NCBI RefSeq assembly: GCF_001592965.1
Contig: NZ_LRPC01000002.1
Coordinates: 1-43,812 of the forward strand
From: Roseivirga spongicola
Lineage (GTDB): Bacteria; Bacteroidota; Bacteroidia; Cytophagales; Cyclobacteriaceae
Reading direction: 5' to 3'
Length of the DNA stretch: 43,812 nucleotides
Under the pieces are notes generated by a model, which searched no databases, was not told where the DNA came from, and saw only the letters and a program-made list of their open reading frames with translations. Position numbers and translations under genes: made by a program. Of the stretch, positions 7,711-17,400 are shown one piece after another (position 1 is the first letter of the stretch; the number at the start of each line of letters is the position of its first letter).

Positions 7711-8985
7711 ATGGACACTATGAAAAAATGGTTATTTATTGCGGTTGCTATTCTGATTTCAGCAAACCTACAGTCTCAAACAGATGAAGAAAAGTTTAAT
7801 TGGGGTAGGGATAACTTCAGGAGTCAAGAAGACTCTGTTATTTCTTTATTTCAAGAGGCTAAAAAACAAGCAGACACTTATTGGTACGCTAAGTATGACG
7901 CATTCTTAGCCATGATTGAATCTAGGAAGGGGCATAGTAATTCTGCACACACGCGATACACTCAGTCTTTAGAACTGCTAAAGTCAATTGAGTCCGATGA
8001 TATTTCCCTTATCTATCAAATCACCAGAAACCTAGCCGCAATAAGCTATAACATTGGTAATTACGAGAGCGCAGCCAAGGCTTATTCAGATGGGCTTTCC
8101 ATAGATTCATTGAGGGACAAGAGCGGATATACTAGCAAGCAGAAAGAGCTAGATTTGATTCAACAAGACTTAACAAGATTTTATATTGCTGTCTCTAAGT
8201 CACAGAGTAGAAGCATGTATGAGGAAGGAAATCTTGAATTAGCCGCTCTTTATAAAAAAGGGGCTATTCATGAAAAGGTGTTCCCAAGGGTAGCTAGTGA
8301 AATCGGCCTTAATAACTATTCAATTGGAGAAAATGAAAAGGCGCTTTCTTATTTTCATGAAGCGGTTATTGCCGATAAATGGGGGGTGCTAGAGGGAAGC
8401 GGACATCACAATATTGCCAAGACGTTCGCAGCAATAGGAGACACGGAAAAGGCGCAGCGATACTTCGAAATGGCTAAACCTAAGATGAAGTCCACTTACG
8501 GCAAATTCCACGTACTTATGGATCAAGGCAAGATGTGGCTAGACCAAGGAAAAGAAGATAAGTCATTGGGGTATTTGTTAGAGGCTGTCGAGAATCATTG
8601 GAAGTTTGAAGACAATGCAAAATACCTACTAGTGTATGACTACATATCAACCGCTTACTCAAGAATTGGAGAAGACAACAAAGCCAGTGCTTATAAAAGT
8701 GAGTTCTGGAACCTAACAGCAGAGCACCAAGAAAACGTGGACAGGATTAGAAAGGTTGAATCGGTAAGAGCTGCGGAGTTTCAGGCTGAGAGCATTAGAC
8801 TTATGGCATTGCAATCTGTTCGGTACAAGAAGCTCCTTATAGAAAGAATGGTTATTGGAGGGCTATTGTTAATCTCCCTGGTATTGATAAGCGTATTGAT
8901 TAGGAAGATGGTGAACCGAAAGGAGAGGTCTAAACAAATTGTGGAAACGGCCTTAAGTAAGATAAAAGAGATAGACGGTTGGTAG
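7711..8985 (+). CDS. exported TPR protein with C-terminal membrane segment (424 aa)
   Basis: ATG at 7711, with a second in-frame ATG at 7720 (MKKWLFIAVAILISANLQSQ) giving a cleaner signal peptide. The body consists of helical TPR-type repeats, for example the segments around IGNYESAAKAYSDGLSID, IGENEKALSYFHEAVI, IGDTEKAQRYFEMAKP and QGKEDKSLGYLLEAV. A transmembrane helix (MVIGGLLLISLVLISVLI, about residues 385-402) is followed by only about 20 charged cytoplasmic residues. The layout is that of Bacteroidota TPR-containing sensor kinases or LuxR-type regulators, but without any output domain. It sits alone between the terminator at 7621 and the convergent repressor gene, a typical place for a cargo (moron) gene. 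A role in envelope interaction or exclusion is possible. Confidence 0.7.
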   Translation: MDTMKKWLFIAVAILISANLQSQTDEEKFNWGRDNFRSQEDSVISLFQEAKKQADTYWYAKYDAFLAMIESRKGHSNSAHTRYTQSLELLKSIESDDISLIYQITRNLAAISYNIGNYESAAKAYSDGLSIDSLRDKSGYTSKQKELDLIQQDLTRFYIAVSKSQSRSMYEEGNLELAALYKKGAIHEKVFPRVASEIGLNNYSIGENEKALSYFHEAVIADKWGVLEGSGHHNIAKTFAAIGDTEKAQRYFEMAKPKMKSTYGKFHVLMDQGKMWLDQGKEDKSLGYLLEAVENHWKFEDNAKYLLVYDYISTAYSRIGEDNKASAYKSEFWNLTAEHQENVDRIRKVESVRAAEFQAESIRLMALQSVRYKKLLIERMVIGGLLLISLVLISVLIRKMVNRKERSKQIVETALSKIKEIDGW

Positions 8986-8999
8986 AATAACTGTCTAGA

Positions 9000-9404
9000 C
9001 TAAAGGTTTCTAAGGGCTTCGGTGAGATATTTCACCTTAGCCTTTTCTTTTTGTAGTTGTTTGTAAAGATCTTCTTTAGAAATGGAATCAAGAGAAGGAT
9101 TTGAATATGATGCTTCTGGCTCTAGTAATTCACTAGGAGTGTTATTCGCATAAAGGCCAACATCTTCTTTACTTATTATTTGCCCATAAAACTTCCCTAA
9201 GTCTAGCTTGTAATGCGCACAAACCTTTTGAGCCGTAGGGATTTGCATTAGCGTTTTTTTGTTGATGTAGTTATTAACGGAATTACGCCCTAATCCAAAC
9301 CTATCCCCCCAAGCATCTTGCTTGCTTCCGTCTAGGTCTATTAAGAACTTAATATTCTTACCGCTAATTTCTCTGGCTAACGCTGTGTCTTCGGTCTTTG
9401 GCAT
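9000..9404 (-). CDS. HTH (XRE-like) phage regulator, candidate repressor (134 aa)
   Basis: The N-terminal half is a helix-turn-helix of the XRE/Cro-C1 kind: KNIKFLIDLDGSKQDAWGDRFGLGRNSVNNYIN, with the recognition helix around residues 38-48 and a following MQIPTAQKVCAHYKLDLG segment. A Ser/Pro-rich linker leads to a C-terminal coiled coil (KEDLYKQLQKEKAKVKYLTEALRNL) that probably dimerises it. It is transcribed away from the gene at 9494 with a 89-bp shared intergenic region, and is convergent with the TPR gene. No LexA-like peptidase domain is present, so induction would not be by RecA-stimulated self-cleavage. Confidence 0.75.
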   Translation of the reverse strand: MPKTEDTALAREISGKNIKFLIDLDGSKQDAWGDRFGLGRNSVNNYINKKTLMQIPTAQKVCAHYKLDLGKFYGQIISKEDVGLYANNTPSELLEPEASYSNPSLDSISKEDLYKQLQKEKAKVKYLTEALRNL

Positions 9405-9493
9405 TTTTTTATCAATTCATCCAACTATTTTTTGTCAGACTGAGTAATTTTGTGTACATTTATGACAGTAAAGATAACAACTAATATTGAATT
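9405..9493. promoter_or_regulatory. divergent control region between HTH regulator and 79-aa gene
   Basis: The 89 bp separate divergent genes. It contains TAATTTTG (9445-9452), a match to the Bacteroidota -7 element TAnnTTTG, without a good -33 TTG at the usual distance. A TGTACA palindrome lies at 9453-9458, and TGTCA/TGACA arms at 9433-9437 and 9463-9467 flank it. These are plausible operator half-sites for the adjacent HTH protein, not proven ones. Confidence 0.45.
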
Positions 9494-9733
9494 ATGAAAG
9501 AGACGAACAACACCTTGAACGAAATTTTGGATATATGTGAACCAGAAGAGTTACAAAGAACTCTATTTGTTGTCGCATTAAACACTCAGTTTCACAAAAT
9601 GAGTAAGCCTGATTGCAATATTGCTAAGTTATTACTGTTGAATCTCTTTGATATTACCTCAAAGATAGTTGAGCAAGAAGAAGAATCAAATGTTGATATT
9701 GAAAAATCCACAAATGGAAAAGAGGAAGTTTAA
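9494..9733 (+). CDS. small phage protein, unknown (79 aa)
   Basis: First + strand gene facing the HTH regulator across the 9405-9493 region, the classical place of a cro- or cII-like or early control protein. The protein is helical and acidic (CEPEELQRTLFVVALNTQFHKMSKP, LLLLNLFDITSKIVEQEEES), with two Cys and no recognisable DNA-binding motif, signal peptide or membrane span. I do not recognise the family. Its location suggests a role in the lysis-lysogeny decision. Confidence 0.6.
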   Translation: MKETNNTLNEILDICEPEELQRTLFVVALNTQFHKMSKPDCNIAKLLLLNLFDITSKIVEQEEESNVDIEKSTNGKEEV

Positions 9734-9800
9734 TCTGATTGATATGGAAGAGGCTCTCTTAATAATAAAAAGAGGTTGATTTTTGTGTTTTGACTTTTAT

Positions 9801-9970
9801 TAGCTATGTTGCGGTGTCTCATTATCATAATCACCGCCTCTAGCTAATTCTTACAGGAAGATTTTACAGGGGTGTCCCTTCGGGGATTAGCATTTCATAT
9901 CGTTCGCGGTGTACTTGTGATGGTGAGACACGCCCCTGTTTTATTTAACTATAAGATTCGTGTCTCACCA
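9801..9970 (+). promoter_or_regulatory. structured leader (riboregulator-like) before the 81-aa/Rha unit
   Basis: Three elements are visible. First, a hairpin at 9801-9846 has arms TAGCTA...TAGCTA outside and GCGGTG (9811-9816)/CACCGC (9832-9837) inside. Second, ACAGGGG (9866-9872) pairs with CCCCTGT (9933-9939) and encloses a UCCC-UUCG-GGGA tetraloop hairpin at 9875-9886. Third, TGGTGAGACAC (9921-9931) is the exact complement of GTGTCTCACCA (9960-9970), whose first three bases are the start codon of the downstream gene. The GAGACAC segment can also pair with GTGTCTCA at 9814-9821 or, through GACA, with TGTC at 9873-9876. The alternatives exclude each other, as in an attenuator. T-rich sequence follows CCCCTGT, so premature termination is another option. 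Confidence 0.55.
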
Positions 9971-10205
9971 GAATCAAATTGTTAATGAAGGCATCAAGGA
10001 TGATTCACTTAACACGTGTAGCTCACGTAACGAGCAGGCAATTCAATTATTCCTTTCTACTGCCGACATTGATTGGCATCTCGAAAACTTAAACGAACAA
10101 CTTGCGGTCTTAGCAAGATTCTCTGGAGAGATACCAGAAGAAGTCAGAGATAGCATTTGTTTTACTCACCAGTCTATTCGTTCCTTATTAAAGTCACTGT
10201 CATGA
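9960..10205 (+). CDS. small phage protein with occluded GTG start (81 aa)
   Basis: GTG is the start; there is no in-frame ATG in the first 50 codons. The start codon is the first base triplet of the 3' arm of an 11-bp perfect inverted repeat, so folding would hide it. The protein is helical (NEQAIQLFLSTADIDWHLENLNEQLAVLARF...) with no recognised family. Its stop overlaps the ATG of the Rha gene (ATGA), so translation of the regulator is likely coupled to that of this ORF, which may act partly as a leader peptide controlling Rha. Confidence 0.55.
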   Translation: MSHQNQIVNEGIKDDSLNTCSSRNEQAIQLFLSTADIDWHLENLNEQLAVLARFSGEIPEEVRDSICFTHQSIRSLLKSLS

Positions 10206-10816
10206 AGGAGTTAGTAACGCAACATGACGGGAAGAATGTGACCACTAGTTTAATGGTTGCTGAGACTTTTGGGAAGCAGCACAAGCATGTATTAAGATCG
10301 GTTCAAAACCTTGATTGTAGTGCCGAATTTACTGAGTCCAATTATGGGCTCAGTAGCTATAACGACTCTACAGGCCGTTCTTTGCCCTTTTACTACATGA
10401 CTAAGGACGGATTCACGTTTTTGGTAATGGGTTTTCGTGGAGAGAAAGCGGCAAAGTTTAAGGAGGATTTCATTAGAGCGTTCAATCAAATGGAAAAGTC
10501 TTTGAGCAGTCCATCAACAGCCAAACAATTATTGATGCAAGCCGAGTATTTGGTTAGTATGGAGAATAGGATGGACACTTTTGATGTCCGACTGTCTAAG
10601 CTTGAAAAACTAGAGAACGGCCTTGACTACCTGAGCATCGCAGGATTTGGAAGTCAGATTAAGCGACATATTAGCAGGGTAGAAGCTATTAGGCTTGGAA
10701 AGGAAGTGACTCGGTATTGCAAAAGCAATGGAATACCGATTAGCACGACTGAACATGAGAGATATGGGTATGTAAATGTCTACCCTAAGCATGTTTTGGA
10801 GAGGTTTATTAATTAA
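10202..10816 (+). CDS. rha: Rha-family phage regulatory protein (204 aa)
   Basis: The N-terminal 100 residues match the Rha family (as in phages phi-80/P22-type immunity regions): TSLMVAETFGKQHKHVLRSVQNLD, then LPFYYMTKDGFTFLVMGFRGEKAAKFKEDFIRAFNQME. The C-terminal part (about 105-204) contains a coiled-coil-like linker and a small domain with KRHISRVEAIRLGKEVTRYCKSNGIPIS. ATG at 10202 is preferred over an upstream TTG extension because of the ATGA overlap with the preceding gene and because the domain begins there. Rha proteins affect lytic growth and often act as regulators or antirepressors in immunity regions, which fits the location. Confidence 0.85.
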   Translation: MKELVTQHDGKNVTTSLMVAETFGKQHKHVLRSVQNLDCSAEFTESNYGLSSYNDSTGRSLPFYYMTKDGFTFLVMGFRGEKAAKFKEDFIRAFNQMEKSLSSPSTAKQLLMQAEYLVSMENRMDTFDVRLSKLEKLENGLDYLSIAGFGSQIKRHISRVEAIRLGKEVTRYCKSNGIPISTTEHERYGYVNVYPKHVLERFIN

Positions 10817-10822
10817 CAACAG

Positions 10823-10853
10823 TAGGGGCATGTGTTACTTTATACATGCCCTA
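10823..10853. terminator. hairpin at the convergent ends of Rha and the 188-aa gene
   Basis: TAGGGGCATGT (10823-10833) pairs with ACATGCCCTA (10844-10853), 10 bp with one bulged G and a 10-nt loop. It lies just after the Rha stop and overlaps the stop codon of the opposing gene. There is no long T tract, so it may block converging transcripts rather than act as a standard terminator. Confidence 0.45.
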
Positions 10854-11401
10854 ATCATACTTTCTAAGTAATCCTCCTGTATAAGAATCTGAGTAGAGTT
10901 CATTTGGCTAAAATGCCAGTTTTCTATTGATTTTAGCTGACTTTCAGACATTCTAGCTTTGAGGCAAGATACGGAGCGGTTTATATTATTTACTCTAATT
11001 TCGTTTATCTTGCTGTAATATGTGACCACCCTTGATAGATAAAAGGTCTCGTGCCATGCTTTAGAATATGGTTCTGGTTCGTAAGGAAGGTTAAAGGCAG
11101 TCTCATAACATTCATTTTGCTTAGATGCATATTTTACATTCAACAGGTAGGGAAGGGTTTTGTCTTTGCTGATAACTAATGATATATCCTCCTTCGTTAG
11201 TTTTGAGTAAATACAGTTTACGTACAACCTAATTCCGCCTTGCTGTTCTTCATTTAAGCTCTCACCGCCTTCTTCAAGTATCTGAATTGTTTGATTAAAT
11301 GCATTCAACTTCCACGCGTCTAAAATAGAATCATATTTTTGAGCAAGGGATTGAGAAATAAGAGAGAAGAAGAATAAAGAAATGAACAAAACCCTAAGCA
11401 T
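10835..11401 (-). CDS. secreted phage-encoded protein, unknown (188 aa)
   Basis: ATG at 11401 gives a clear signal peptide (MLRVLFISLFFFSLISQSLAQ); a TTG further upstream would add six polar residues before it and is not preferred. The mature part is about 167 residues, mainly helical, with four Cys (in NCIYS, ECYET, SCLKA, RACIK) that could form disulfides in the periplasm. It lies 54 nt after the giant ejection protein gene at the end of the leftward transcript, so it would be made late. Possible roles are envelope or lysis functions or exclusion. I do not recognise a family. Confidence 0.65.
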   Translation of the reverse strand: MLRVLFISLFFFSLISQSLAQKYDSILDAWKLNAFNQTIQILEEGGESLNEEQQGGIRLYVNCIYSKLTKEDISLVISKDKTLPYLLNVKYASKQNECYETAFNLPYEPEPYSKAWHETFYLSRVVTYYSKINEIRVNNINRSVSCLKARMSESQLKSIENWHFSQMNSTQILIQEDYLESMIRACIK

Positions 11402-11455
11402 GTTTATATTTTTTGGCAAGGTACAAATTTAACTAATCACAAGAAAGCCTGTCTC

Positions 11456-14400
11456 TTACCTCTTAATAAAACGCTCTACCTCATCTTCAAGCTCTTCTTT
11501 AGCGAGTAGTTTAGCCCTTGTCATTGCTAGTTTTATTTCAAACTGCGCCCTAGACACTTTTTTACCATAATACGCTCGATAGTCTTCTTTTGCGTAAGCC
11601 CGTTTGTCTTTCTCAGACATTGATTCATAGTCAGTTCTTATTTCAGCAACTAGCTTTTGGAAGTTTTTAGAAGCTAATACTTTATACTTTCTCTGGAATG
11701 AAACAGGGATGTCTTGGTCGTCTACATAAATGCCTTCATCGTCTTTTAGCTTCCAGTCGGTTAGGGCAGAAGGTAGGGCGTCTATCTCTTTCAGAAACAT
11801 AAAGTCTTTGTTGTCTTTGCCTTTGTCTAAGTAGTGCCTTAACGGGAACAGTGATTCACCAGGGTAGGTAGTGATTTCATTCCCGAAAATATCGAACCTA
11901 GCCTTGATACTCCCTGAAGCGTCTGGGAAGAAGTGAAGCCCTGCATGGTAAGCAAGCATTTCATCAATATCCTTTTGAGAATACGAGGTAGGGTCGAACA
12001 TTTTCTTCACTTGAAGAATACCGTTGTTATTCCAAGGCAATGTTTTAGAAAGATAAGACACAATTGGCTTAACAACTTTAGTGGCCGCAGAGCTTTTTTC
12101 TTCCAGAGCATTTTCAGGAATCCTAGAGTCAGAATCTAGTAGCTCTAAGGCTGTTGCGGTAAAGTCTGTGAAGTCCTGAATACCTGAAAATATGGACACA
12201 TCTTTTATGGAGTTCATGGAGTACAGCCCCACCAATGCCGATCTCTTTATAAAGCCGTCTTCATCCCAATCTGGCGACTTCATGCCGTCATTCCAGTTGC
12301 CTATTACCGAGGCTGCAATATGTAATGGTGTGTTTAAGTAATTGAATTGGAGTCCACCTATTTTGATAGTGTTAGCAGGCACTCCATTTTTGTTTTGGAG
12401 TTCTCTTTCGCTAAAAGACAGGTTGTGGTAGCCGCCAGAAATGTAGAAATAATCTTCTTCGTCTGTACCTAGAAATAAGGCCGCCAAACCTACCATCATT
12501 GTATTATGGAGGTGAGCCAACGCCATTTGATTGTTGAACTTCCTGGAGCCAACCTCACCCATTTGAGAGGTGTTTTCGGCAAAGGTTTTTCTACTCCAAG
12601 CTTGTCTTCTGCCTAATTCAGATTGCAGCTCTAGCCTTCTCTTTAGACCCGTAACCCCGTACCCGTAAGTTCTAGCATAATTGTAAACTGGAACCGAGTC
12701 TAGCATAATATCGCCAATCTGTCCTATAATCTTTTTGAACGGGAAGAACACGTTAATCAACAGCTTACTGCCAAACTGAGCCATTGGATGATTCATTTGG
12801 CTACCATAATTGGAAGCTTGAATGGCCTTGTTTGCCAATTTAGGGAAGAAGCCAGTTCTTTCCATTGTGGCCGTAATGTCTCTTGATACTTCCTTTAATT
12901 CTTGGATCTCGTCTTGTGGAATACCTAGCTTGGATTCAATAATTTCATCTCTGATTACCTTTTCAGCATATTTGGAAACCTTTACACCGTACTTAGTTAG
13001 TAAGCCGACCTGTTCTTTTGTTTCCGCTTCTACCTGATCCATGTCTACCCCTTCTCGAACGGCCTTACTCCAAGCCTTTCTTATAGACGGATTTTTACTG
13101 TTCTGCTGTTCTTCTAAAAAGTACTGAGTGAACATCATTTCCTCAGCCACCGACCTAGAGAAAATATCCATAGCAGGCAATGTTCTTGTTCTGAACTGGA
13201 AAGCCCTGATTGGGTTGATAGGGATGGAGAAGTTTTTGGTTACAGGAATCTTCCAGTTTTTGTAAATAGGGTGTTGCGCTTTTGGATCTTTATCAATGTT
13301 CGGCAAATGGAAGCCTCTAGGGTCTGTGTGTTCATCGAAGAACTTAGAATCTACACCGCCATTAATGATTGTGTCCATAAAGCCAGCCCATGCTTTAGAA
13401 GGGTTTTTACTGAACACTCCCATGTTAGTAACGGCCTTAAAAGCAGCTCTTTCCATTAAGGCCGCTTGTATAATAGGATTGGTTTTCAAGAATCCTTTAA
13501 TGCTGCCATTCTTAACCGAAGCCATGTATGATTTCTTCCATGCCTTACCTTGGAATATTGGCAAGACTGCGTACTTGAAGAAAATAGAGTACATGTTGAA
13601 CTTGGTGTTTTGCACATCGGTAGTCCAACCTGAAAGTAGGTTGGTAATGATTACCTCATGCGAAACATCTGCCCAATTTTGAGCCATTTCATACTTTTGC
13701 AACAGCCTTACAAACTCTAGTTTAGCTAGGGTAGAGGCTTTTGAACCTGATTCTGTTTCTTCAATTAGCTTAATGAGGTTTTCAATCTTGATAGCGTCTG
13801 AGTTGGTTATTTCAGGAAGAAGGCCAAACTTTTCTGCAAAGGCATTTTTGAACTCTTCTCTGGAGAACACCCCAAGATTAATGAGTTCAATCATTTTGTC
13901 TAGGTATTGCTTTTTCTCCTTTGGCTTAACCTCTTTCTTCTGATTGTTTTCGTCTAGTCCGAGTAGCTTTTGAAGCGCCTTATCTTGCATACTAGAGATA
14001 GTACTCGCCAGTTCTTTTTCAACAATGGCGGCAACTCTCTTAGCCGTTTCAGGGTCTAGGTCTAGCTGAGAAACTATTCTGTTAACCAGTGTATCTCTAG
14101 TTTTGAATTGCCCCAAGAAGTGAGACCTGATTACTTGCTGAAGGTCTATCTCTAAGTCTTTGGCGGTCTTTTCTATTAAGCGCCTAGCTATTTTAGACAT
14201 TAGCTCTGAGTTCTTCTCCGCACCTCCTTTAATAAGGTTTGCAGCTTTATTGAAGAACCTGTCCTCGATTGATTTTTCTGACCTCTCTTCTGGTTCTTTC
14301 TCTAGTCTTTCTATCTCTCGATTAACCATTTCTACCCTATATTCTTGCATAGCGGTAGAAAGTGTTTTCTTCACCTCTTCTTTTAATTCGGCCTTTTGCT

Positions 14401-17400
14401 CTTTTGTGATGTCTAGGTTAGAAACGGACTCTTCTGACACAGCCTCTAAATCAATCCCTTCAGATTGTTTATTGACCAATTTAGAAACGCTTGTTTCTAG
14501 GTTTGATAGGGCTTGCTTTAATACTTTTTCTGATAGCTTAGACTTGAATTTATTTAAGGCTCCTGCATTGATAAGTGAGCTTATTTTGCCGTAGAAGCTA
14601 TTGGCTTTTTCTTCTTTAGTTTGCTCTTTAACCTTTCTCTCCCTGAAGTAATCTTCTACAAACTTACTTTTTTCTTGCTGAATTAGCGCATTGTAAGTTT
14701 GTTTTAAAGCTTCTGAAATTATTGGCCTTTGGTTTTCATCAATGTCCAAATTAGCAACAGCCTCTTCGATAATTGAGTCTATATCTATCTTATCTGTTTG
14801 ATTGTTCCTTACAATGTCTCTGATTTTTTGTTCGGCATGTTTTAACGCCTTGCTTAAAATCTTATTGGAGATGTTGGTAAGTCTATCGCTTCTTTTTGTA
14901 GCCCCTGAGTTAATTAGCCCACTCATACGTGCGTAGAAATTCTTCAACACATTGTCTGGGTGAGGGGCAATCCTTTCTTTAAAGTACTGCTCTAGTATTT
15001 TAGTCTGCTCTTCTTTTATTTGCTTCTCATACTGTCTTGTTATTTCTCCCGAAAGAAGGTTGACTTGCTCTGGTGTTAATCCTAGCCTAGAAAGGGCTTC
15101 GTTTACAATTGCCACCCCATGCTTAAGTCTGTCTCCCTTGGTTTTCTTGGCTATTGCACGTAAAGTCTCTGGAAGATAGTCTATTACTTTTTGTAGTGAT
15201 TTCTCAGATATAGATTCAGTAAACTGAGGGAGAGCACCTGCGTTAATTACCCTTTGAATTTTCTCAAAGAAAGAATTAAGCACTTCTTCCTTAGTTTTAG
15301 GATTAAATATTCTACTCCTAAAGAAAGATTCTATCTCTTTGTTTTGGTTCTCCTTGATTGCTTGATCGAAAGCTTCTGACAATAGGCTCTTTAGCTCAGT
15401 GTTTTGGCTATCACCAAGCCCTGACATTATCTTTTCAATTAACTTGTCTTTAGATTCGGACAAGGCGTTGCTATCGTACCCTGCTATTTTTCTTAAAGAG
15501 GTTTCTAAATCTTTGGCAGCTTTGTTTATTAACGGCTTAGGGTCGAAGTTGCCTGATTTAATGGCCTCGTCAATGGCCTTTCTTTGCGACTCGTTTAGGG
15601 CTTCTAGTGAATCTTGTACAATGCCAGAAATAGTCTCAAGGTCTATGTCTTTATTGAACTTCTCTTTGATGTCCTCGGCTATTCTGGCAGCAATATCTGA
15701 AGCACGAACATAGCCTTCTTCAACATAGGTTGCTGCAAGCTTAGATACGTAAGTGATAAACTCTGGTTTGAAGGGAACCACCGAAGAATAAAACAAGTCA
15801 GACTCTTTGTAGTCTTTGTGAATCTTGTCTCTTTTGGCCTTTATTTTAGCGAGCTTGTCTTTGGTTTGAGACCGTTTGGAAGCGACCTTAGTGGCTTTCG
15901 CTACACTCGACTTTTTAAACACTTCATCTACAGCCTTGTTTATAGCCTCTTGGTACTCCGAAACCACCTCTTCCGAAGCCTTGTCTAGCCCGTCTGATTT
16001 CTTTTTGTTCTTGGGCTTGCTATTGTGCTTTTTGGCCTTTTTGTTCTGCATGTGAATCACACCCTCAGCACCATCCATCTTGAAGAGGTTAAACAAGTCT
16101 ATTCTCCTACCTGCGTGGGTTCCTTCTTTTGCTAAATAGTCTCTGATAGACTGGAGCGTTTCTGCAATTGCATCTGAAGGACTCCCTTCTTCTATGGCTT
16201 GCTTGAGTTTGTCTGCATAGTGCTTGTACACCAAGAATAGCGAACCGAAACGGACTTCATCATCAATCTTGGCATCCTTACTCATAAGGAGGTCTTTCGT
16301 AGCCTCTAAGCCTCCGTTATCGTCAATAAACTTAGCCGACTCTTCAAGGGTTTCTTCTCGGCCTACTGTTCTAAAGAATGGCTTGTTCTTGTTGAGTGTC
16401 TTTCTAGCTTCAGGAGTGGTGTTGTCTCTGATTGTTTTAGAGCCAGACCTTTCTCTGCCTGTTTTAGAGTTGGCAGTGTCGTCTATTGTGCCACCGTTTA
16501 CTCCGTCATTAGTGTCGGAGCTATTGTCTTCATCTATCCCTGTTGTAATTCTTGCTTGCCTTAAGAAGTCTTTAGCTTGCTGTTCTTCTACCTCGAAACC
16601 AAGTGATTCAGATAATGCTTGGGTGAACTCTTTAGTTTTCAAGTAACCCATTTCAACAAGCCCTACTGCTAATTCGCCAACGGCCTTAAGTAATTCAGGG
16701 TCGGTAAAGGGGTTAGCGCTTAATTGCCCTCTTTGCTTCTTCAGAATTTCCTGAATTTTCTGAGAAGCGGCTGATATTTTTTCGCTTGCTGCTTTTAGCT
16801 GTTCAGGCTGAACTTTTACGCTCGGCTTTGCAGTGATAGCTGCGCCCTTTGTGGGCAAATTAACGGCACTATTTTCAGTTTGTGCCAAAGATTGGGCAGG
16901 CTTTGGGGGTGCTGGCGTTTTTTTGGCTTCCATTGCCAGTTTGTTGCTAGGCGATTTCGCATTCACGTCATCAGACTGCCCAAGTTTTGTGAATACTTCT
17001 GATTGCCCCACGGGAGGAAGAACAGACTCGCTCTTGTATCCCTTTTCGCCACCTTCTTTGATGAATACTCCAATACCCCCGCTATCTAGGTTCGAAAAAA
17101 CTAGGTCAGATCTTTTTACATCTAACTCTTGTGCAATTTCATCCTGAAGATTAACGCTTGGAATAGTTTCTTCCCCTGCCTTGTTTTTTTGTAGGGGTAT
17201 TGACTTGCCTGTATACGTGAGTCCCTGAGATTCGTTTTGTTCAATTGAATAAGTGGGGTTTTTGGACACCTCTAACTCACCCTCATTAATAGGCTGTCCT
17301 TGCTCAGTTGTGTTAATAGGTTCTCCAACTGTTTCACTTTCTGCAATAGTTGGCTGTTCTGTCTGTCCATCAACTCCATTCTCTTCGACAGCATCAGTAG

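Noticed and set aside
9866-9939. tRNA-like or tRNA gene (7-bp acceptor-like stem ACAGGGG/CCCCTGT)
   Set aside because: No T-arm GTTCRA next to the 3' strand, no proper D-loop and no anticodon arm; the hairpin with UUCG does not fit.
10157-10201. Upstream TTG start for the Rha gene
   Set aside because: It lies inside the 81-aa gene and adds residues outside the Rha domain; the ATGA overlap at 10202 fits better.
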